From: Sinanaerobacter chloroacetimidivorans
GTDB taxonomy: Bacteria; Bacillota; Clostridia; Peptostreptococcales; Anaerovoracaceae
Length of the DNA: 64,000 nt
Assembly: GCF_018128545.1 (NCBI RefSeq)
Contig: NZ_JAGSND010000001.1
Coordinates: 110,153 to 174,152, forward strand
Reading direction: 5' to 3'
Of the stretch, positions 17,535 through 27,503 are shown in pieces. A program made the translations under genes and the position numbers. The notes beneath the pieces are model-generated. The model made no database searches, had not been told where the DNA came from, and worked only from the letters and a program-made list of their open reading frames with translations. The stretch's first letter is position 1. The number at the start of each line of letters is the position of its first letter.

Positions 17535-18086
17535 ATGGGAAGATACAATCGATATCCCCGATATAGAAGCAACGGAATGGGATTTTCAGTTTTTATTTTA
17601 TTTATTATTCTTGCTGTGGCTGCAGGCTATGTGGGAACGAAATACGTGATATATCCTTATTTTTTGGACAGCAGTATTCCAATGGAAGATGCTAATGATA
17701 ATCCACAGAAAGTTGATGAAACGACAACGGATTCAGGAGTGGACGTTGTAGCAAGCCTGCCGAGCATCGTCATTGATCAGCAGGATATTAAAGATACTAC
17801 TACAGATACTGCGGTGGAGCCGGAAGGAACTCCTACAAGCAGCCAAACCATGGGAAAGGGACCCTACAGTGTGCAATTCGGAAGCTTCACCACAAAAGCA
17901 GCTGCGGAGGCTCTTTGTGCGGAGTTGTCGCAAAAGGGGATTTATGCCTATTCCTATGAGAGCAACGGAAGTCATAAAGTACTTGGATTACCCTATTCAG
18001 ATAAAGAAAAGGCAAAAGAAGCTGCCGCAATCGTATCTGCCACGGTTACAGATGTTTTCGTAGTGGATTTGTCATCTTTAATCTAA
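17535..18086 (+). CDS. SPOR-domain membrane protein
   Basis: A 183-aa protein with a short basic cytoplasmic N-terminus (RYNRYPRYRSNG), one membrane span (GFSVFILFIILAVAAGYVG), a low-complexity linker and a C-terminal SPOR domain (~residues 112-183, GPYSVQFGSFTTKAAAEALC). SPOR domains bind denuded glycan strands of peptidoglycan, so this protein likely acts at the septum or in sporulation. ATG 17535 has GAGGAAAGAGGGA upstream and is preferred to ATG 17505. Confidence 0.85.
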   Translation: MGRYNRYPRYRSNGMGFSVFILFIILAVAAGYVGTKYVIYPYFLDSSIPMEDANDNPQKVDETTTDSGVDVVASLPSIVIDQQDIKDTTTDTAVEPEGTPTSSQTMGKGPYSVQFGSFTTKAAAEALCAELSQKGIYAYSYESNGSHKVLGLPYSDKEKAKEAAAIVSATVTDVFVVDLSSLI

Positions 18087-18107
18087 AAAATTCAGAAAGG
18101 AATGCAG

Positions 18108-19379
18108 ATGATACCCTTATCTACCAGAATGAGACCGGAAAATTTGGACCAATTTGTAGGACAAAGTCATTTCATGTATAAAGAGTCTTTACTTTATAAT
18201 GCTATTAAAAATAAAACCTTTGATTCTGCTATCTTTTTTGGGCCTTCCGGAACGGGAAAAACAACCCTTGCAAGAATCATTGCAAGAGAAATGGATGCGG
18301 ATTTTTATGAGTTGAATGCATCCACCACCGGAATAAAGGAATTAAAGGAAATTATAGAAAAAGGAAAATTGAAATTTTTTGGTTTGCAAAAAGAGACAAC
18401 CTATGTCTACGTGGACGAATTTCATAGATGGAACAAATTGCAGCAGGACTCCCTGCTAAAAGCTTTGGAAGAGGGGGTTATCAGGTTTATCGGGAGCACA
18501 ACGGAAAACCCCTATTTTGCAGTAAACAATGCGATCTTAAGCCGTGTTGGGTCCGTTTATGAATTTAAAAGACTGTCAAAAGATGAAATCTATCAGATAT
18601 TGGTACATGCATTACAAGATTCAGAACGGGGTCTTGCAAAACGCAATTTGGAGTGGGATCCCGAAGCCGTTAAGATCCTTTCGGAGCTCAGCAGCGGAGA
18701 TGCACGCATCGCACTGGATACCTTAGGGTTTATCGCCGACAATTTAAAAATCGGCGGACGGATTGATACAAAAATGGTTGGCGAAGCTATGCAGCGCCAG
18801 ACTACTTTCTACGACAGAAGCGAGGACAAGTATAATTTACTTTCTGCACTTCAAAAATCGGTTCGAGGAAGTGATCCGGATGCGGCCATCCATTATCTTG
18901 CAAGGTTACTGGAAGGCGGTGCCGATATCCAGATGATTGGCCGAAGACTGATGGTAATGGCCAGTGAGGATGTTGGTATGGCATATCCGAATGCGATTAC
19001 TATCGTAACAAGCTGCGTTCAGGCGGCTTTAATGATCGGTTTGCCGGAGGCCCGCATCAATCTGGCCCAGGCAACCATCTTGTTGGCATCCTGTCCGAAG
19101 TCCAATGCCTCCTGCATGGCTTTGGCAAAGGCCACCTCGGACTTGCAGCGTAAAAATATAGATGATGTTCCCGACCATCTAAAAGATTCCCATTATTCAG
19201 GGGCTTCCAAAAGAGGGCTGGGGATCGGTTACCTGTATCCGCATGCTTACGGAGGATATGTAAAACAGCAGTATCTCCCTGATAATCTGTATCGGGAAGG
19301 TGTGAAATACTATGAACCAACTGAGAACGGAAAGGAAGGGGCTTTTAAAAAGTTTTTAGAAAGTCTGAACCAAAAATGA
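18108..19379 (+). CDS. rarA: Replication-associated recombination protein RarA (MgsA)
   Basis: A 423-aa AAA+ ATPase of the clamp-loader clade acting at stalled forks. Visible: RMRPENLDQFVGQSHFM, Walker A FFGPSGTGKTTLA, Walker B VYVDEFHRWNKLQQDSLL (family usually DEIHRFNK), Sensor 1 FIGSTTENPYFAVN, and the C-terminal tetramerisation region (MASEDVGMAYPNAI). ATG 18108 lies 7 nt after GAAAGG; ATG 18102 is too close. The stop overlaps the ispH-rpsA start (ATGA). Confidence 0.93.
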   Translation: MIPLSTRMRPENLDQFVGQSHFMYKESLLYNAIKNKTFDSAIFFGPSGTGKTTLARIIAREMDADFYELNASTTGIKELKEIIEKGKLKFFGLQKETTYVYVDEFHRWNKLQQDSLLKALEEGVIRFIGSTTENPYFAVNNAILSRVGSVYEFKRLSKDEIYQILVHALQDSERGLAKRNLEWDPEAVKILSELSSGDARIALDTLGFIADNLKIGGRIDTKMVGEAMQRQTTFYDRSEDKYNLLSALQKSVRGSDPDAAIHYLARLLEGGADIQMIGRRLMVMASEDVGMAYPNAITIVTSCVQAALMIGLPEARINLAQATILLASCPKSNASCMALAKATSDLQRKNIDDVPDHLKDSHYSGASKRGLGIGYLYPHAYGGYVKQQYLPDNLYREGVKYYEPTENGKEGAFKKFLESLNQK

Positions 19380-21376
19380 AGGAAATAAAACTTGCAAAAC
19401 ATTCCGGATTTTGCTTTGGGGTCAGAGAAGCTTTAAAGAAAGCGGAAGAAACCATTGATCAAAATCAGGGAAAAAAAATATATACCTGCGGACCTATTAT
19501 TCATAACAAAACAGTGACTGACGAATTGGAAGAAAAGGGTGTATCCATTATTTCCTGCCCCGATGATGCGGAGTCCGGAGCTATTGTCATTATCAGATCC
19601 CATGGGGAACCGGAAAAGTTTTACCAGGAAGCAAAAGCAAGAGAAATTAAAATTGTTGATGCGACCTGTCCTTTTGTGAAACGGATACAGCAATTGGTAA
19701 AAGATGCGAAGGAACAGGGGAGAAATATCGTAGTCGTCGGCGATAAAAATCATCCGGAGGTAATCGGGATTAATGGATGGTGCGATAATGAAGCCTATAT
19801 TGTTTTAAATTTGGATGAGGCAAAAAAAATTAAGGCTGATCATTTATTTATCGTAGCCCAAACTACCCTTACCAACGATTTATTTCAGGAAATTGCCGAA
19901 TATTTTAAAAAAGAAAAAAAAGATGTTATCGTTCATAATACCATTTGCAGTGCTACGGCAGAAAGACAAAAAAGCTGTATGGAAACAGCGATAGATTCTG
20001 ATTTAATGGTCATAATAGGTGGTAGTGACAGTTCTAATTCAAAGAAGCTGTATGAAATTTCAAAAAAATATTGTGAAAACACGTATTTTGTAGAAAATAA
20101 AGAATATTTACCATTGAAAGAAGTCGAGAAATGTAATAAAATAGGAATAGCGGCAGGAGCCTCGACTCCTGAACGTATTATTAAGGAGGTTATTGCTACT
20201 ATGAGTGAATTATTCACTGAATCAAAAGAAGAAAATCTGATGCACGGATTAATGGAGGAGATCGAAAAGTCTCTAAGATTGCCACGCAGCGGAGAGATTG
20301 TAAACGGAGAGGTAATACAGGTTTCAAATAGAGAAATCGTAGTAAATCTTGGTTGCAAAAAAGATGGTATTATTCCAAGAGATGAATTAACTTTGGAAGG
20401 AGACCAAGAATTAACCGACCTGTTTAAGGAAGGCGATGAAATTCAGGCTAAAGTATTAAAGACTGATGATGGAGATGGAAACATTTTATTGTCCAAGAAA
20501 AAGCTTGAAGTAAATGAGCATTGGGATGAAATCAATAATGCTCTTGAAAATAAATCATTTGTTAACGCAAAAATTGTGAAAGAAGTGAAAGGCGGCGTAA
20601 TTGCGGTCTATAAAGAGGTTTCAGGATTTATTCCTCTTTCACAGCTTTCTGATAAATTTATTGAAAAAGCAGATGAGTTTGTTGGAAAAACCTTACCTGT
20701 AAAGGTAACCAGAGTGGATCAAAAAAGAAATAAGGCAGTCTTCTCCCATAAGGCTTACTTAACAGAAGAAAGACAGAAAAAGGTTCAGGAAATTTGGGAC
20801 TCCTTAAACATTGGCGATGTAGTAGAAGGAACCGTAATGAGATTTACAGAATACGGCGCATTTGTTGACATCGGCGGAATTGACGGATTACTGCATATTT
20901 CCGAGATTTCCTGGGGCAAGCTGAAGCACCCGCAGGAAGCATTAAAAATTGGTGAAAAAGTTCAGGTGAAAATCCTCTCCATGAATACGGAGAAAGGAAA
21001 GATTTCCCTTGGATTAAAACAGAACAGACCGGAACCTTGGTCCGTAATTGATGAGAAATACCAGGTAGGTCAAATCATATCAGGCAAGGTTGTTCAGATT
21101 AAAGACTATGGTGCATTTGTTGAACTTGAGCCTGGTCTTGACGGTCTTGTTCATATCTCAGAGATTGCTTATAAGCGTGTAACAAATATAGCAGAAGAAA
21201 TTTCCGTTGGACAGGAAGTGACTGCTAAGATTCTTGAAATCGATAAGGAAAGAAAGAGAATCAGCTTAAGCATCAAAGAAACATTAGAACCTCCTTTATT
21301 CTCAGAAGAAGAGAAAGAAGAAGCTCCCGCCGCAGCTGAAGAAGCTGCTGTTGAAGAAACTACAGACGCTGAATAA
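19376..21376 (+). CDS. ispH-rpsA: IspH / ribosomal protein S1 fusion
   Basis: A 666-aa fusion typical of Clostridia. Residues ~1-283 are IspH, the iron-sulfur reductase of the last MEP-pathway step (HMBPP to IPP and DMAPP), with cluster cysteines in HSGFCFGV, DATCPFVK and HNTICSATAERQ. Residues ~295-650 carry four S1 RNA-binding domains (last: GQIISGKVVQIKDYGAFVEL) of the S1 type that helps 30S bind mRNA. The C-terminal tail is acidic and Ala-rich. The start overlaps the rarA stop. A terminator follows at 21410. Confidence 0.95.
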   Translation: MKEIKLAKHSGFCFGVREALKKAEETIDQNQGKKIYTCGPIIHNKTVTDELEEKGVSIISCPDDAESGAIVIIRSHGEPEKFYQEAKAREIKIVDATCPFVKRIQQLVKDAKEQGRNIVVVGDKNHPEVIGINGWCDNEAYIVLNLDEAKKIKADHLFIVAQTTLTNDLFQEIAEYFKKEKKDVIVHNTICSATAERQKSCMETAIDSDLMVIIGGSDSSNSKKLYEISKKYCENTYFVENKEYLPLKEVEKCNKIGIAAGASTPERIIKEVIATMSELFTESKEENLMHGLMEEIEKSLRLPRSGEIVNGEVIQVSNREIVVNLGCKKDGIIPRDELTLEGDQELTDLFKEGDEIQAKVLKTDDGDGNILLSKKKLEVNEHWDEINNALENKSFVNAKIVKEVKGGVIAVYKEVSGFIPLSQLSDKFIEKADEFVGKTLPVKVTRVDQKRNKAVFSHKAYLTEERQKKVQEIWDSLNIGDVVEGTVMRFTEYGAFVDIGGIDGLLHISEISWGKLKHPQEALKIGEKVQVKILSMNTEKGKISLGLKQNRPEPWSVIDEKYQVGQIISGKVVQIKDYGAFVELEPGLDGLVHISEIAYKRVTNIAEEISVGQEVTAKILEIDKERKRISLSIKETLEPPLFSEEEKEEAPAAAEEAAVEETTDAE

Positions 21377-21409
21377 TTCATAGTTCATAAGAAATAGTAA
21401 TAAAAGATA

Positions 21410-21436
21410 ACCGCCGATATAAAATCGGCGGTTTTT
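21410..21436 (+). terminator. Terminator after ispH-rpsA
   Basis: ACCGCCGAT (21410-21418) and ATCGGCGGT (21424-21432) form a 9-bp stem followed by TTTTG. Confidence 0.85.
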
Positions 21437-21474
21437 GTAATTTGTAATAGAAATCTTCTTAGATCTATTTCGGA

Positions 21475-21588
21475 TTACGTATATCCAGGTCAAAATACGC
21501 GTAGGCAGGGTCAGTTACGTATATCCAGGTTACATTACGCATATGCAGGGCCAGTTACGTATACTAGGGCCAGTTGCATATATTTAGG
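21475..21588. repeat. Tandem array of six ~20-nt imperfect repeats
   Basis: Units: 21475-21494, 21495-21514, 21515-21534, 21535-21554, 21555-21573 (19 nt) and a partial 21574-21588. The first unit is TTACGTATATCCAGGTCAAA. Units alternate between a TTACGTATATCCAGG form and a form with GCAGGG. The last unit runs into the recN stop codon (21584-21586). It lies between convergent ispH-rpsA and recN. Confidence 0.8.
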
Positions 21589-23221
21589 AATTTGAAAGCC
21601 GGATCAGTTCTTCCGCACTTTTTATCGTGGTGTCCGTTATATTGATCCCGCCAAGAAGCCGTGCGATTTCCTGAATCTTCTCTTCCTGGGAAAGTGGAAT
21701 AACATTTGTCACAGTAGCATCACCGACAACTTCTTTCTGTATTTTATAGTGATGATCTCCGAAAGCAGCAATCTGAGGCAGGTGAGAGATGCAGATAATT
21801 TGATGGCTCTTTGAAATCTCCAACAGTTTTTTGCCTACGATACTGGCTGTAATACCGCTGATCCCGCTGTCAATCTCATCAAAGATCATGGTTGGTATGT
21901 AGTCGTAATCCCCGATAATCTGTTTGAACGCAAGCATGATACGGGATATTTCTCCGCCGGACGCTATTTTGGCGAGGGGCTTTGAAGCTTCACCCAGATT
22001 TGTTGAGATCAAAAACTCTACTTTATCTATTCCTTCTGCCGTAAATACAGAAGCCTTGCCATCTTTTACGTTATCAAATTGAATGGTGATCGCAGCATTT
22101 TTAAAGTTCAGTTCCATTAATTCCTTGTTTATTTTTTCCTCTAAAAGGATCGCAGCATTTTTACGCAGTTTAGAGAGTTTTTCGCTTTCCTCCAGGAGCT
22201 GCTTTTCATATCGTAAAAGCTGCTCTGTCAAGCTTTCTTTCAGCTGATCCATGTTTTCAATTACATTCAATTCATCAGCAAGCTTTTTTTCGTATTCCAA
22301 TACATTTTCGATGCTGCCACCGTACTTGCGTTTCAGAGTATCCAGGACCTGAAGACGATTTTGGGTCTCTTCCAGGATTTCAGGGGAGAAGGATATGTGA
22401 TCCCTGTATTTTCTGACTTCCGTTGCAACGTCTGTCAATTTGTAATAAGAATCAGACATGACATCTTCAAACTCTTTGATCTCATTGGAATAACAGGAAA
22501 TTTGCTGCAGCAGGGACAAGCCCTTGCCGATTCCATCCAAAGATGACGGGGAGCTTTCATAGAGGATTTCATAAAGGCCTGAAAGGGTTTGATATATTTT
22601 TTCGCTGTTTTGAAGAAGCGTAAACTTTTGTGTTAATTCTTCATCTTCACCGATAACCGGCCTGGAAGCAGATATTTCCTGAAGCTCAAAACGCATAAAA
22701 TCACGCTTCCGTTCCATTTCGGCTTCGTTGGAAAGCAGGGAATTCAGTTCCTGCTTCGCTTGAGTGTATAGATGAAACAGCTCGGAAACCTTCAATTTAA
22801 CCGGGGATATTACTTTATCATCATATGAATCGATCAATTTAATATGATTTTCCTGATTCAGCAAGGATTGGTGATCGTATTGGCCATGTATGTCGGCAAT
22901 TTTCCTGCAGAGCTTATTTAACTGTGACAAGGGTACAATTTCGTCATTGATCCTGCAAAGGCTTTTCCCATTAGCGGAAATTTCTCTGGTGATGACATAT
23001 TCTTCGCCCTCTAAATCAGCAACCATCTGAATAACGGCCTTTTCTTTTCCGGTCCGAATATAAGCGGTATCAGCCCTGCTGCCTAGAGCCAGGCTGATCG
23101 CTTCGATAATGATAGATTTCCCGGCACCGGTTTCGCCGGTAATCATATTCAGTCCCTCATAAAATGCCACATCAACTTTTTCTATGATAGCAAAATCTTT
23201 TATACTAAGATGAGAAATCAT
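21584..23221 (-). CDS. recN: DNA repair protein RecN
   Basis: A 545-aa SMC-like ATPase for double-strand-break repair. Walker A is ITGETGAGKSIIIEAI, the Q-loop region is IADIHGQYDHQSLL, the middle is coiled coil (~residues 150-370), and the ABC signature and Walker B are LAKIASGGEISRIMLAFK and TMIFDEIDSGISG. The length is normal for the family. It lies 12 nt downstream of argR in the same direction, the ahrC-recN order known in Firmicutes. Its stop codon lies within the tandem repeat array. Confidence 0.95.
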   Translation of the reverse strand: MISHLSIKDFAIIEKVDVAFYEGLNMITGETGAGKSIIIEAISLALGSRADTAYIRTGKEKAVIQMVADLEGEEYVITREISANGKSLCRINDEIVPLSQLNKLCRKIADIHGQYDHQSLLNQENHIKLIDSYDDKVISPVKLKVSELFHLYTQAKQELNSLLSNEAEMERKRDFMRFELQEISASRPVIGEDEELTQKFTLLQNSEKIYQTLSGLYEILYESSPSSLDGIGKGLSLLQQISCYSNEIKEFEDVMSDSYYKLTDVATEVRKYRDHISFSPEILEETQNRLQVLDTLKRKYGGSIENVLEYEKKLADELNVIENMDQLKESLTEQLLRYEKQLLEESEKLSKLRKNAAILLEEKINKELMELNFKNAAITIQFDNVKDGKASVFTAEGIDKVEFLISTNLGEASKPLAKIASGGEISRIMLAFKQIIGDYDYIPTMIFDEIDSGISGITASIVGKKLLEISKSHQIICISHLPQIAAFGDHHYKIQKEVVGDATVTNVIPLSQEEKIQEIARLLGGINITDTTIKSAEELIRLSNS

Positions 23222-23233
23222 ATGAATATCCTC

Positions 23234-23683
23234 TTATTTAATCATTTCATTAAACTTATTCATCAGGGCAGGTACATTTGAAGGGTCATTTGCAACAAGA
23301 AAGATTGTGTTATCTCCGGCAAGGGATCCGATCACATTGGGAAAATTGAGAGAGTCTATGGCCTCCGCAGCTGCGGAGGCGCAGCCGCTTAAGGTTTTTA
23401 CCACAATAATATTGCCGGAGGATGATACTGATTGAATTGTTTCTTTAAATATTTTAATAAAACGGTCAGAAACAGGCTGATCAACACTGACCCCCACCGT
23501 ATACTTATACTTTCCCGATGGAGAAAGGGTTTTTACAAGCTGAAGTTCTTTAATATCTCTGGATATGGTAGCTTGGGTAACTTTATACCCGCTCTTTCGC
23601 AATAACGATACCAATCTTTCCTGGGTCTCCACTTCGTGAGTGTTAATAATATCAAGTATTTTGTTTTGTCTTGAATATCGCAT
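23234..23683 (-). CDS. argR: Arginine repressor ArgR/AhrC
   Basis: A 149-aa regulator. The N-terminal winged helix (~1-70) contains TQERLVSLLRKSGYKVTQAT and ISRDIKELQLVK; the C-terminal hexamerisation and arginine-binding domain contains TLSGCASAAAEAIDSL and GSLAGDNTIFLVANDPS. It controls arginine biosynthesis and catabolism genes. RBS GGAGTG lies upstream on the minus strand. A promoter is visible at 23728-23755. Confidence 0.95.
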   Translation of the reverse strand: MRYSRQNKILDIINTHEVETQERLVSLLRKSGYKVTQATISRDIKELQLVKTLSPSGKYKYTVGVSVDQPVSDRFIKIFKETIQSVSSSGNIIVVKTLSGCASAAAEAIDSLNFPNVIGSLAGDNTIFLVANDPSNVPALMNKFNEMIK

Positions 23684-23727
23684 GACGCACTCCTTTTCTG
23701 AATAAATATAGACCTTTCATTATATTT

Positions 23728-23755
23728 ATTATAACATATAGGCTTGTCTAATCAA
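23728..23755 (-). promoter_or_regulatory. Promoter of argR-recN
   Basis: On the minus strand TTGATT (23750-23755) is followed after 16 nt by TATAAT (23728-23733). The sequence CTGAATAAATATAGA (about 23697-23711) between promoter and start resembles an ARG-box half-site, which would fit autoregulation; the latter is weak. Confidence 0.6.
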
Positions 23756-23875
23756 CTAAAATGTATACGGATTTCCTTATTCTTTCAGCTTTTATGGGAT
23801 TCTATGGCAAAGTACTCGTGGACAAACATATGTTTTTCATGATAGAATATAGTATGTTGTAATTAGGCTCTGATT

Positions 23876-23904
23876 ATGACAATTGGCATAAATTATGATA
23901 TAAT
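23876..23904 (+). promoter_or_regulatory. Promoter of the ruvC-ruvA-ruvB operon
   Basis: ATGACA (23876-23881), 17-nt spacer, TATAAT (23899-23904). Transcription would begin near 23911, which excludes the ATG at 23876 as the ruvC start. Confidence 0.65.
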
Positions 23905-23923
23905 TCAAGATAGGATACAGGAA

Positions 23924-24421
23924 ATGAGAATATTGGGAATCGACCCGGGATATGCAATTTTGGGATATGGGATCATCGATGTAAAGGGAAACCATTTCAC
24001 CGTCTGTGGTTATGGTGCTGTCACTACGGATTCTTCTATGGAAATGCCGGACAGGCTGAAACACCTTTATCAGCAAATCATGGAAATTATTCAGGAATAT
24101 GAACCGGACGTAGCATCTATAGAGGAGCTGTTCTTCAATACTAATACCAAGACGGCAATTTTAGTAGGACAAGCAAGAGGGGTTGCCATTCTGGCCTGTG
24201 CAAATTCCGGCTTGGAAATCAACGAATATACACCTCTTCAGATCAAACAGGGTCTGGTAGGCTACGGAAGGGCAGAAAAAAAACAGATCCAGTCTATGGT
24301 AAAAGCAATATTGAATTTGACTGAAGTCCCGAAGCCGGATGATACGGCGGATGCTTTAGCCGCAGCTATTTGCCATGGGCATTGCGCCGGCCATCAGAAA
24401 AGACTGGCGAAATATAAATAA
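23924..24421 (+). CDS. ruvC: Holliday junction endonuclease RuvC
   Basis: A 165-aa RNase H-fold resolvase. The first catalytic Asp is in [16 protein letters not shown], Glu in [15 protein letters not shown], and the Asp pair in [17 protein letters not shown]. It cleaves Holliday junctions with RuvAB. ATG 23924 is chosen because it begins the conserved first strand and has AGGA upstream. First gene of ruvCAB. Confidence 0.95.
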   Translation: MRILGIDPGYAILGYGIIDVKGNHFTVCGYGAVTTDSSMEMPDRLKHLYQQIMEIIQEYEPDVASIEELFFNTNTKTAILVGQARGVAILACANSGLEINEYTPLQIKQGLVGYGRAEKKQIQSMVKAILNLTEVPKPDDTADALAAAICHGHCAGHQKRLAKYK

Positions 24422-24437
24422 TAAGGAGATACGGCAG

Positions 24438-25025
24438 ATGTTTCATTATATTAAAGGAAATGTAACCATGAAATATGAAGGCGGCGTTGTTATAGAAGCC
24501 AACGGCATCGGATATGAAATTAACGTACCCGATAATTCACCCGTTTACCTGAAAGACAGTCAGGATACGGTTTTGGTCTATACCGCTATGATTGTCCGGG
24601 AGGATGATGTCAGTATTTATGGTTTTATGGATAAAGAGTCACTGGGACTTTTCAGAAAACTGATGACGGTCAGCGGAGTAGGGGCCAAAGCAGCTATGGC
24701 TTTATTATCGGCAATGCCTGTATCAGAATTAAAAAAAGCAATCCTTTTTGAGGATGCCGTCAGCCTGACAAAGGCCAATGGAATCGGAAAGAAAACGGCC
24801 CAGCGCATTGTGCTGGAACTTAAGGATAAAGTAGGAACGATGGGAGGGCTTACGGAGATATCCGAACATACTCCGGTTGGAGGCAGCAAAATGGAGGCTG
24901 CTGACGGACTTATTGCTCTGGGTTACAGTAAGAGTGAAGCCATGGAATTCCTTGCACAAATCACAGAAGAGGATCTTACCGCCGAAGAGTACATAAAAAG
25001 AGCATTAAGGAAAATTGCAAGATAG
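24438..25025 (+). CDS. ruvA: Holliday junction protein RuvA
   Basis: A 195-aa protein with the N-terminal OB domain ([20 protein letters not shown]), the two helix-hairpin-helix motifs ([34 protein letters not shown]) and the C-terminal UBA-like domain ([13 protein letters not shown]) that contacts RuvB. ATG 24438 has AAGGAG upstream. It lies 16 nt after ruvC. Confidence 0.95.
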   Translation: MFHYIKGNVTMKYEGGVVIEANGIGYEINVPDNSPVYLKDSQDTVLVYTAMIVREDDVSIYGFMDKESLGLFRKLMTVSGVGAKAAMALLSAMPVSELKKAILFEDAVSLTKANGIGKKTAQRIVLELKDKVGTMGGLTEISEHTPVGGSKMEAADGLIALGYSKSEAMEFLAQITEEDLTAEEYIKRALRKIAR

Positions 25026-25035
25026 GAGAGCCGTC

Positions 25036-26058
25036 ATGGATTTTGAAGAGAGAATCACCGCATCAAATTTAAATCAGGAAGATGAGGTTATGGAGCTTAG
25101 CCTGCGTCCTAAAAAACTATCAGACTATATCGGACAGAGAAAGGTTACCGAAAATCTTCAGGTTTTTATTGAAGCAGCTCAAATAAGAAAAGAACCGCTT
25201 GATCATGTACTGTTTTATGGTCCGCCGGGTCTTGGAAAAACTACACTGGCAGGAATTATCGCCAATGAACTGGGTGTGGATTTACGCATTACCTCAGGAC
25301 CTGCTATTGAACGGGCAGGAGACCTGGCGGCCATCCTTACCAATTTAAATGAAAACGATGTTTTGTTTATTGATGAGATACATAGATTGAATCGTTCCGT
25401 AGAAGAAGTTCTGTATTCTGCTATGGAGGATTATGCACTTGACATTATTATCGGAAAAGGGCCTTCTGCACGATCCATTCGTCTGGATCTGGCAAAGTTT
25501 ACTTTGATCGGGGCCACCACAAGAGCAGGGAGTCTTTCTGCTCCATTAAGAGATCGTTTTGGTGTGATCTGCAAGTTTGAACTCTATCAGATTGATGAAC
25601 TGAAAAAAATAATTAACCGCTCTGCGGAAATCCTGGGTATCGGAATAGATGACGAATCCACGACGGAGATGGCGAGACGTTCAAGAGGCACTCCCCGAGT
25701 GGCTAACCGGCTCTTAAAACGAGTACGGGATTTCAGCCAGGTAAAGGGAAATGGTACCATTGATTTAGATATTACAAATAGCACATTGCAATCATTAGGT
25801 ATTGATAAAGAGGGACTTGAAGGTCTGGATCGGGAAATTTTAAGGGTGATTATAGATCGCTTTAAAGGGGGACCTGTCGGCATAGATACCATAGCTGCAG
25901 CTATTGGAGAAGAGCGGATAACCATAGAAGATGTCTATGAGCCCTATTTGATTCAGGCCGGCTTTCTGCACAGAACCCAAAAAGGAAGAATGGTTTCAGA
26001 AGAGGCTTACAAACACCTGGGTATTAATTTATCAACGGATGAGCAAATAAGTTTTTAA
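25036..26058 (+). CDS. ruvB: Holliday junction helicase RuvB
   Basis: A 340-aa AAA+ motor. Walker A is [15 protein letters not shown], Walker [12 protein letters not shown], Sensor 1 [20 protein letters not shown], followed by the arginine-finger and winged-helix regions ([20 protein letters not shown]). It drives branch migration with RuvA. ATG 25036 follows TAGGAGAG. Start lies 10 nt after the ruvA stop. Confidence 0.96.
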   Translation: MDFEERITASNLNQEDEVMELSLRPKKLSDYIGQRKVTENLQVFIEAAQIRKEPLDHVLFYGPPGLGKTTLAGIIANELGVDLRITSGPAIERAGDLAAILTNLNENDVLFIDEIHRLNRSVEEVLYSAMEDYALDIIIGKGPSARSIRLDLAKFTLIGATTRAGSLSAPLRDRFGVICKFELYQIDELKKIINRSAEILGIGIDDESTTEMARRSRGTPRVANRLLKRVRDFSQVKGNGTIDLDITNSTLQSLGIDKEGLEGLDREILRVIIDRFKGGPVGIDTIAAAIGEERITIEDVYEPYLIQAGFLHRTQKGRMVSEEAYKHLGINLSTDEQISF

Positions 26059-26101
26059 TGGATTTCTTTTAAACAACGCAGGTAAGGGAACAGGTAATCG
26101 C

Positions 26102-27460
26102 ATGAAAAAAGAATTTTTAACCGTAACACTTATTATGTTAACTCTAACTTTAACTGCCTTTTTTTCAGTTTTCGAAGTAAATGCAGCAGGGACTTCGGAA
26201 TATATTAAGGTCGGATTGAAATACAGCAGTACCGCCGTCACCTCGGCAACCCTGCAAAGTGAGGAAGGTTTCCAGCTTATTCTGGTAGATTCCTCCGGAT
26301 TTTCCGAAGGAATGCCTTTACCGGCTTATACGACGATTCAGGTAGCTTCAGAAAATGGAGCCGTTGTCCTCAGAGATGAAAGCGGTACGCTGCTTTCATC
26401 GGACCTGGGATCAGCCGGGTGCATCATGCCATTGGATTATCAGGATGACGGCGTGATTCGTCTGGATAATGTCCCATATCGCGGCGGTATCATGTTTCGA
26501 GTGAATTCCAATGGAACCATGAATGTCATCAATTATCTCAGCATGGAGCATTATATTTACGGTGTTTTAAATTCTGAATTGCACTATTCGAATCCGAAAG
26601 AAGCATTGAAAGCGCAGGCTGTTGCAGCAAGGAGTTTTGGTTCCTTAAGCATAGGCAAGCACAGCAGTGACGGATTTGACGTTTGCGCGACTACTCATTG
26701 CCAGGTTTATAAAGGATACTCCGGCGAATACCCTGCTACCAATCAGGCTGTAGACGAAACTTCAGGTGAAGTAATCTATTCCCAGGGCAATCCTGTCAAC
26801 GCTTTCTATTTCAAAAATAGCGGCGGATACACACAGAATGCGGAAGATGTATGGTCTTCAGCCCAATCCTATCTGAAATCGGTGAAAGATCCCTATTGTC
26901 CCAGCTATCCATGGAGTATATCTTTAACCTTTGATAATATAAAACAAAAACTGGAAGCTGCAGGATATTCTCCCGGAACAATTGAGTCCGTTGCAATCAG
27001 CGGCAAAAATTCTGTCGGTTATGTCTGTGATTTGCAGATAAAAGGGAGCAGCAATACGATAACCTTGAAAAAGGAACAAATCAGAAACGTGCTTGGGGCG
27101 ACTGTTGTAAAGTCTCTGTTATTTGATTTGGGAGAAGGCACTTCCGGGAGCGGCGGAGTCTTTATCAGCAACGGTAAAAGTACTGCAGCATTAAATACTG
27201 ATTTTTATGTAATTTCCGGTGATAATAAAATTACGAAACAAAAAACAGATTCGCGATATTGCTCAAACGGTACAAAACTTACTTCCTTAACAGGAGCAAC
27301 AATGACGCAAATCGTAACCGGAGGCACGGTAACGTTTATCGGCTACGGGTATGGCCACGGGGTGGGAATGCCTCAGGATAGTGCGGTAGAAATGGCAAAA
27401 CAGGGATTTGCCTATGATGAAATATTAAAATACTACTATACCGGTATTGAAATCAAATAA
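26102..27460 (+). CDS. SpoIID/LytB domain protein
   Basis: A 452-aa exported protein. The N-terminal signal peptide (~1-29) contains FLTVTLIMLTLTLTAFFSVF. The SpoIID domain (~140-300) shows MEHYIYGVLNSELHYSNP, KAQAVAARSFG and VDETSGEVIYSQG, features of SpoIID-type lytic transglycosylases that cleave denuded peptidoglycan during engulfment. A C-terminal region ends with GYGYGHGVGMPQDSAVEMA. It may be a vegetative or sporulation paralogue rather than SpoIID itself, because it sits between ruvB and queA. Confidence 0.88.
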   Translation: MKKEFLTVTLIMLTLTLTAFFSVFEVNAAGTSEYIKVGLKYSSTAVTSATLQSEEGFQLILVDSSGFSEGMPLPAYTTIQVASENGAVVLRDESGTLLSSDLGSAGCIMPLDYQDDGVIRLDNVPYRGGIMFRVNSNGTMNVINYLSMEHYIYGVLNSELHYSNPKEALKAQAVAARSFGSLSIGKHSSDGFDVCATTHCQVYKGYSGEYPATNQAVDETSGEVIYSQGNPVNAFYFKNSGGYTQNAEDVWSSAQSYLKSVKDPYCPSYPWSISLTFDNIKQKLEAAGYSPGTIESVAISGKNSVGYVCDLQIKGSSNTITLKKEQIRNVLGATVVKSLLFDLGEGTSGSGGVFISNGKSTAALNTDFYVISGDNKITKQKTDSRYCSNGTKLTSLTGATMTQIVTGGTVTFIGYGYGHGVGMPQDSAVEMAKQGFAYDEILKYYYTGIEIK

Positions 27461-27503
27461 AATATCGATTAATGAGATAAAATAATAGCAAGCGAGGAAA
27501 AGA

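Noticed and set aside
21475..21588. CRISPR-like array
   Set aside because: Units are contiguous 20-mers without unique spacers and no cas gene is present; it is a minisatellite.
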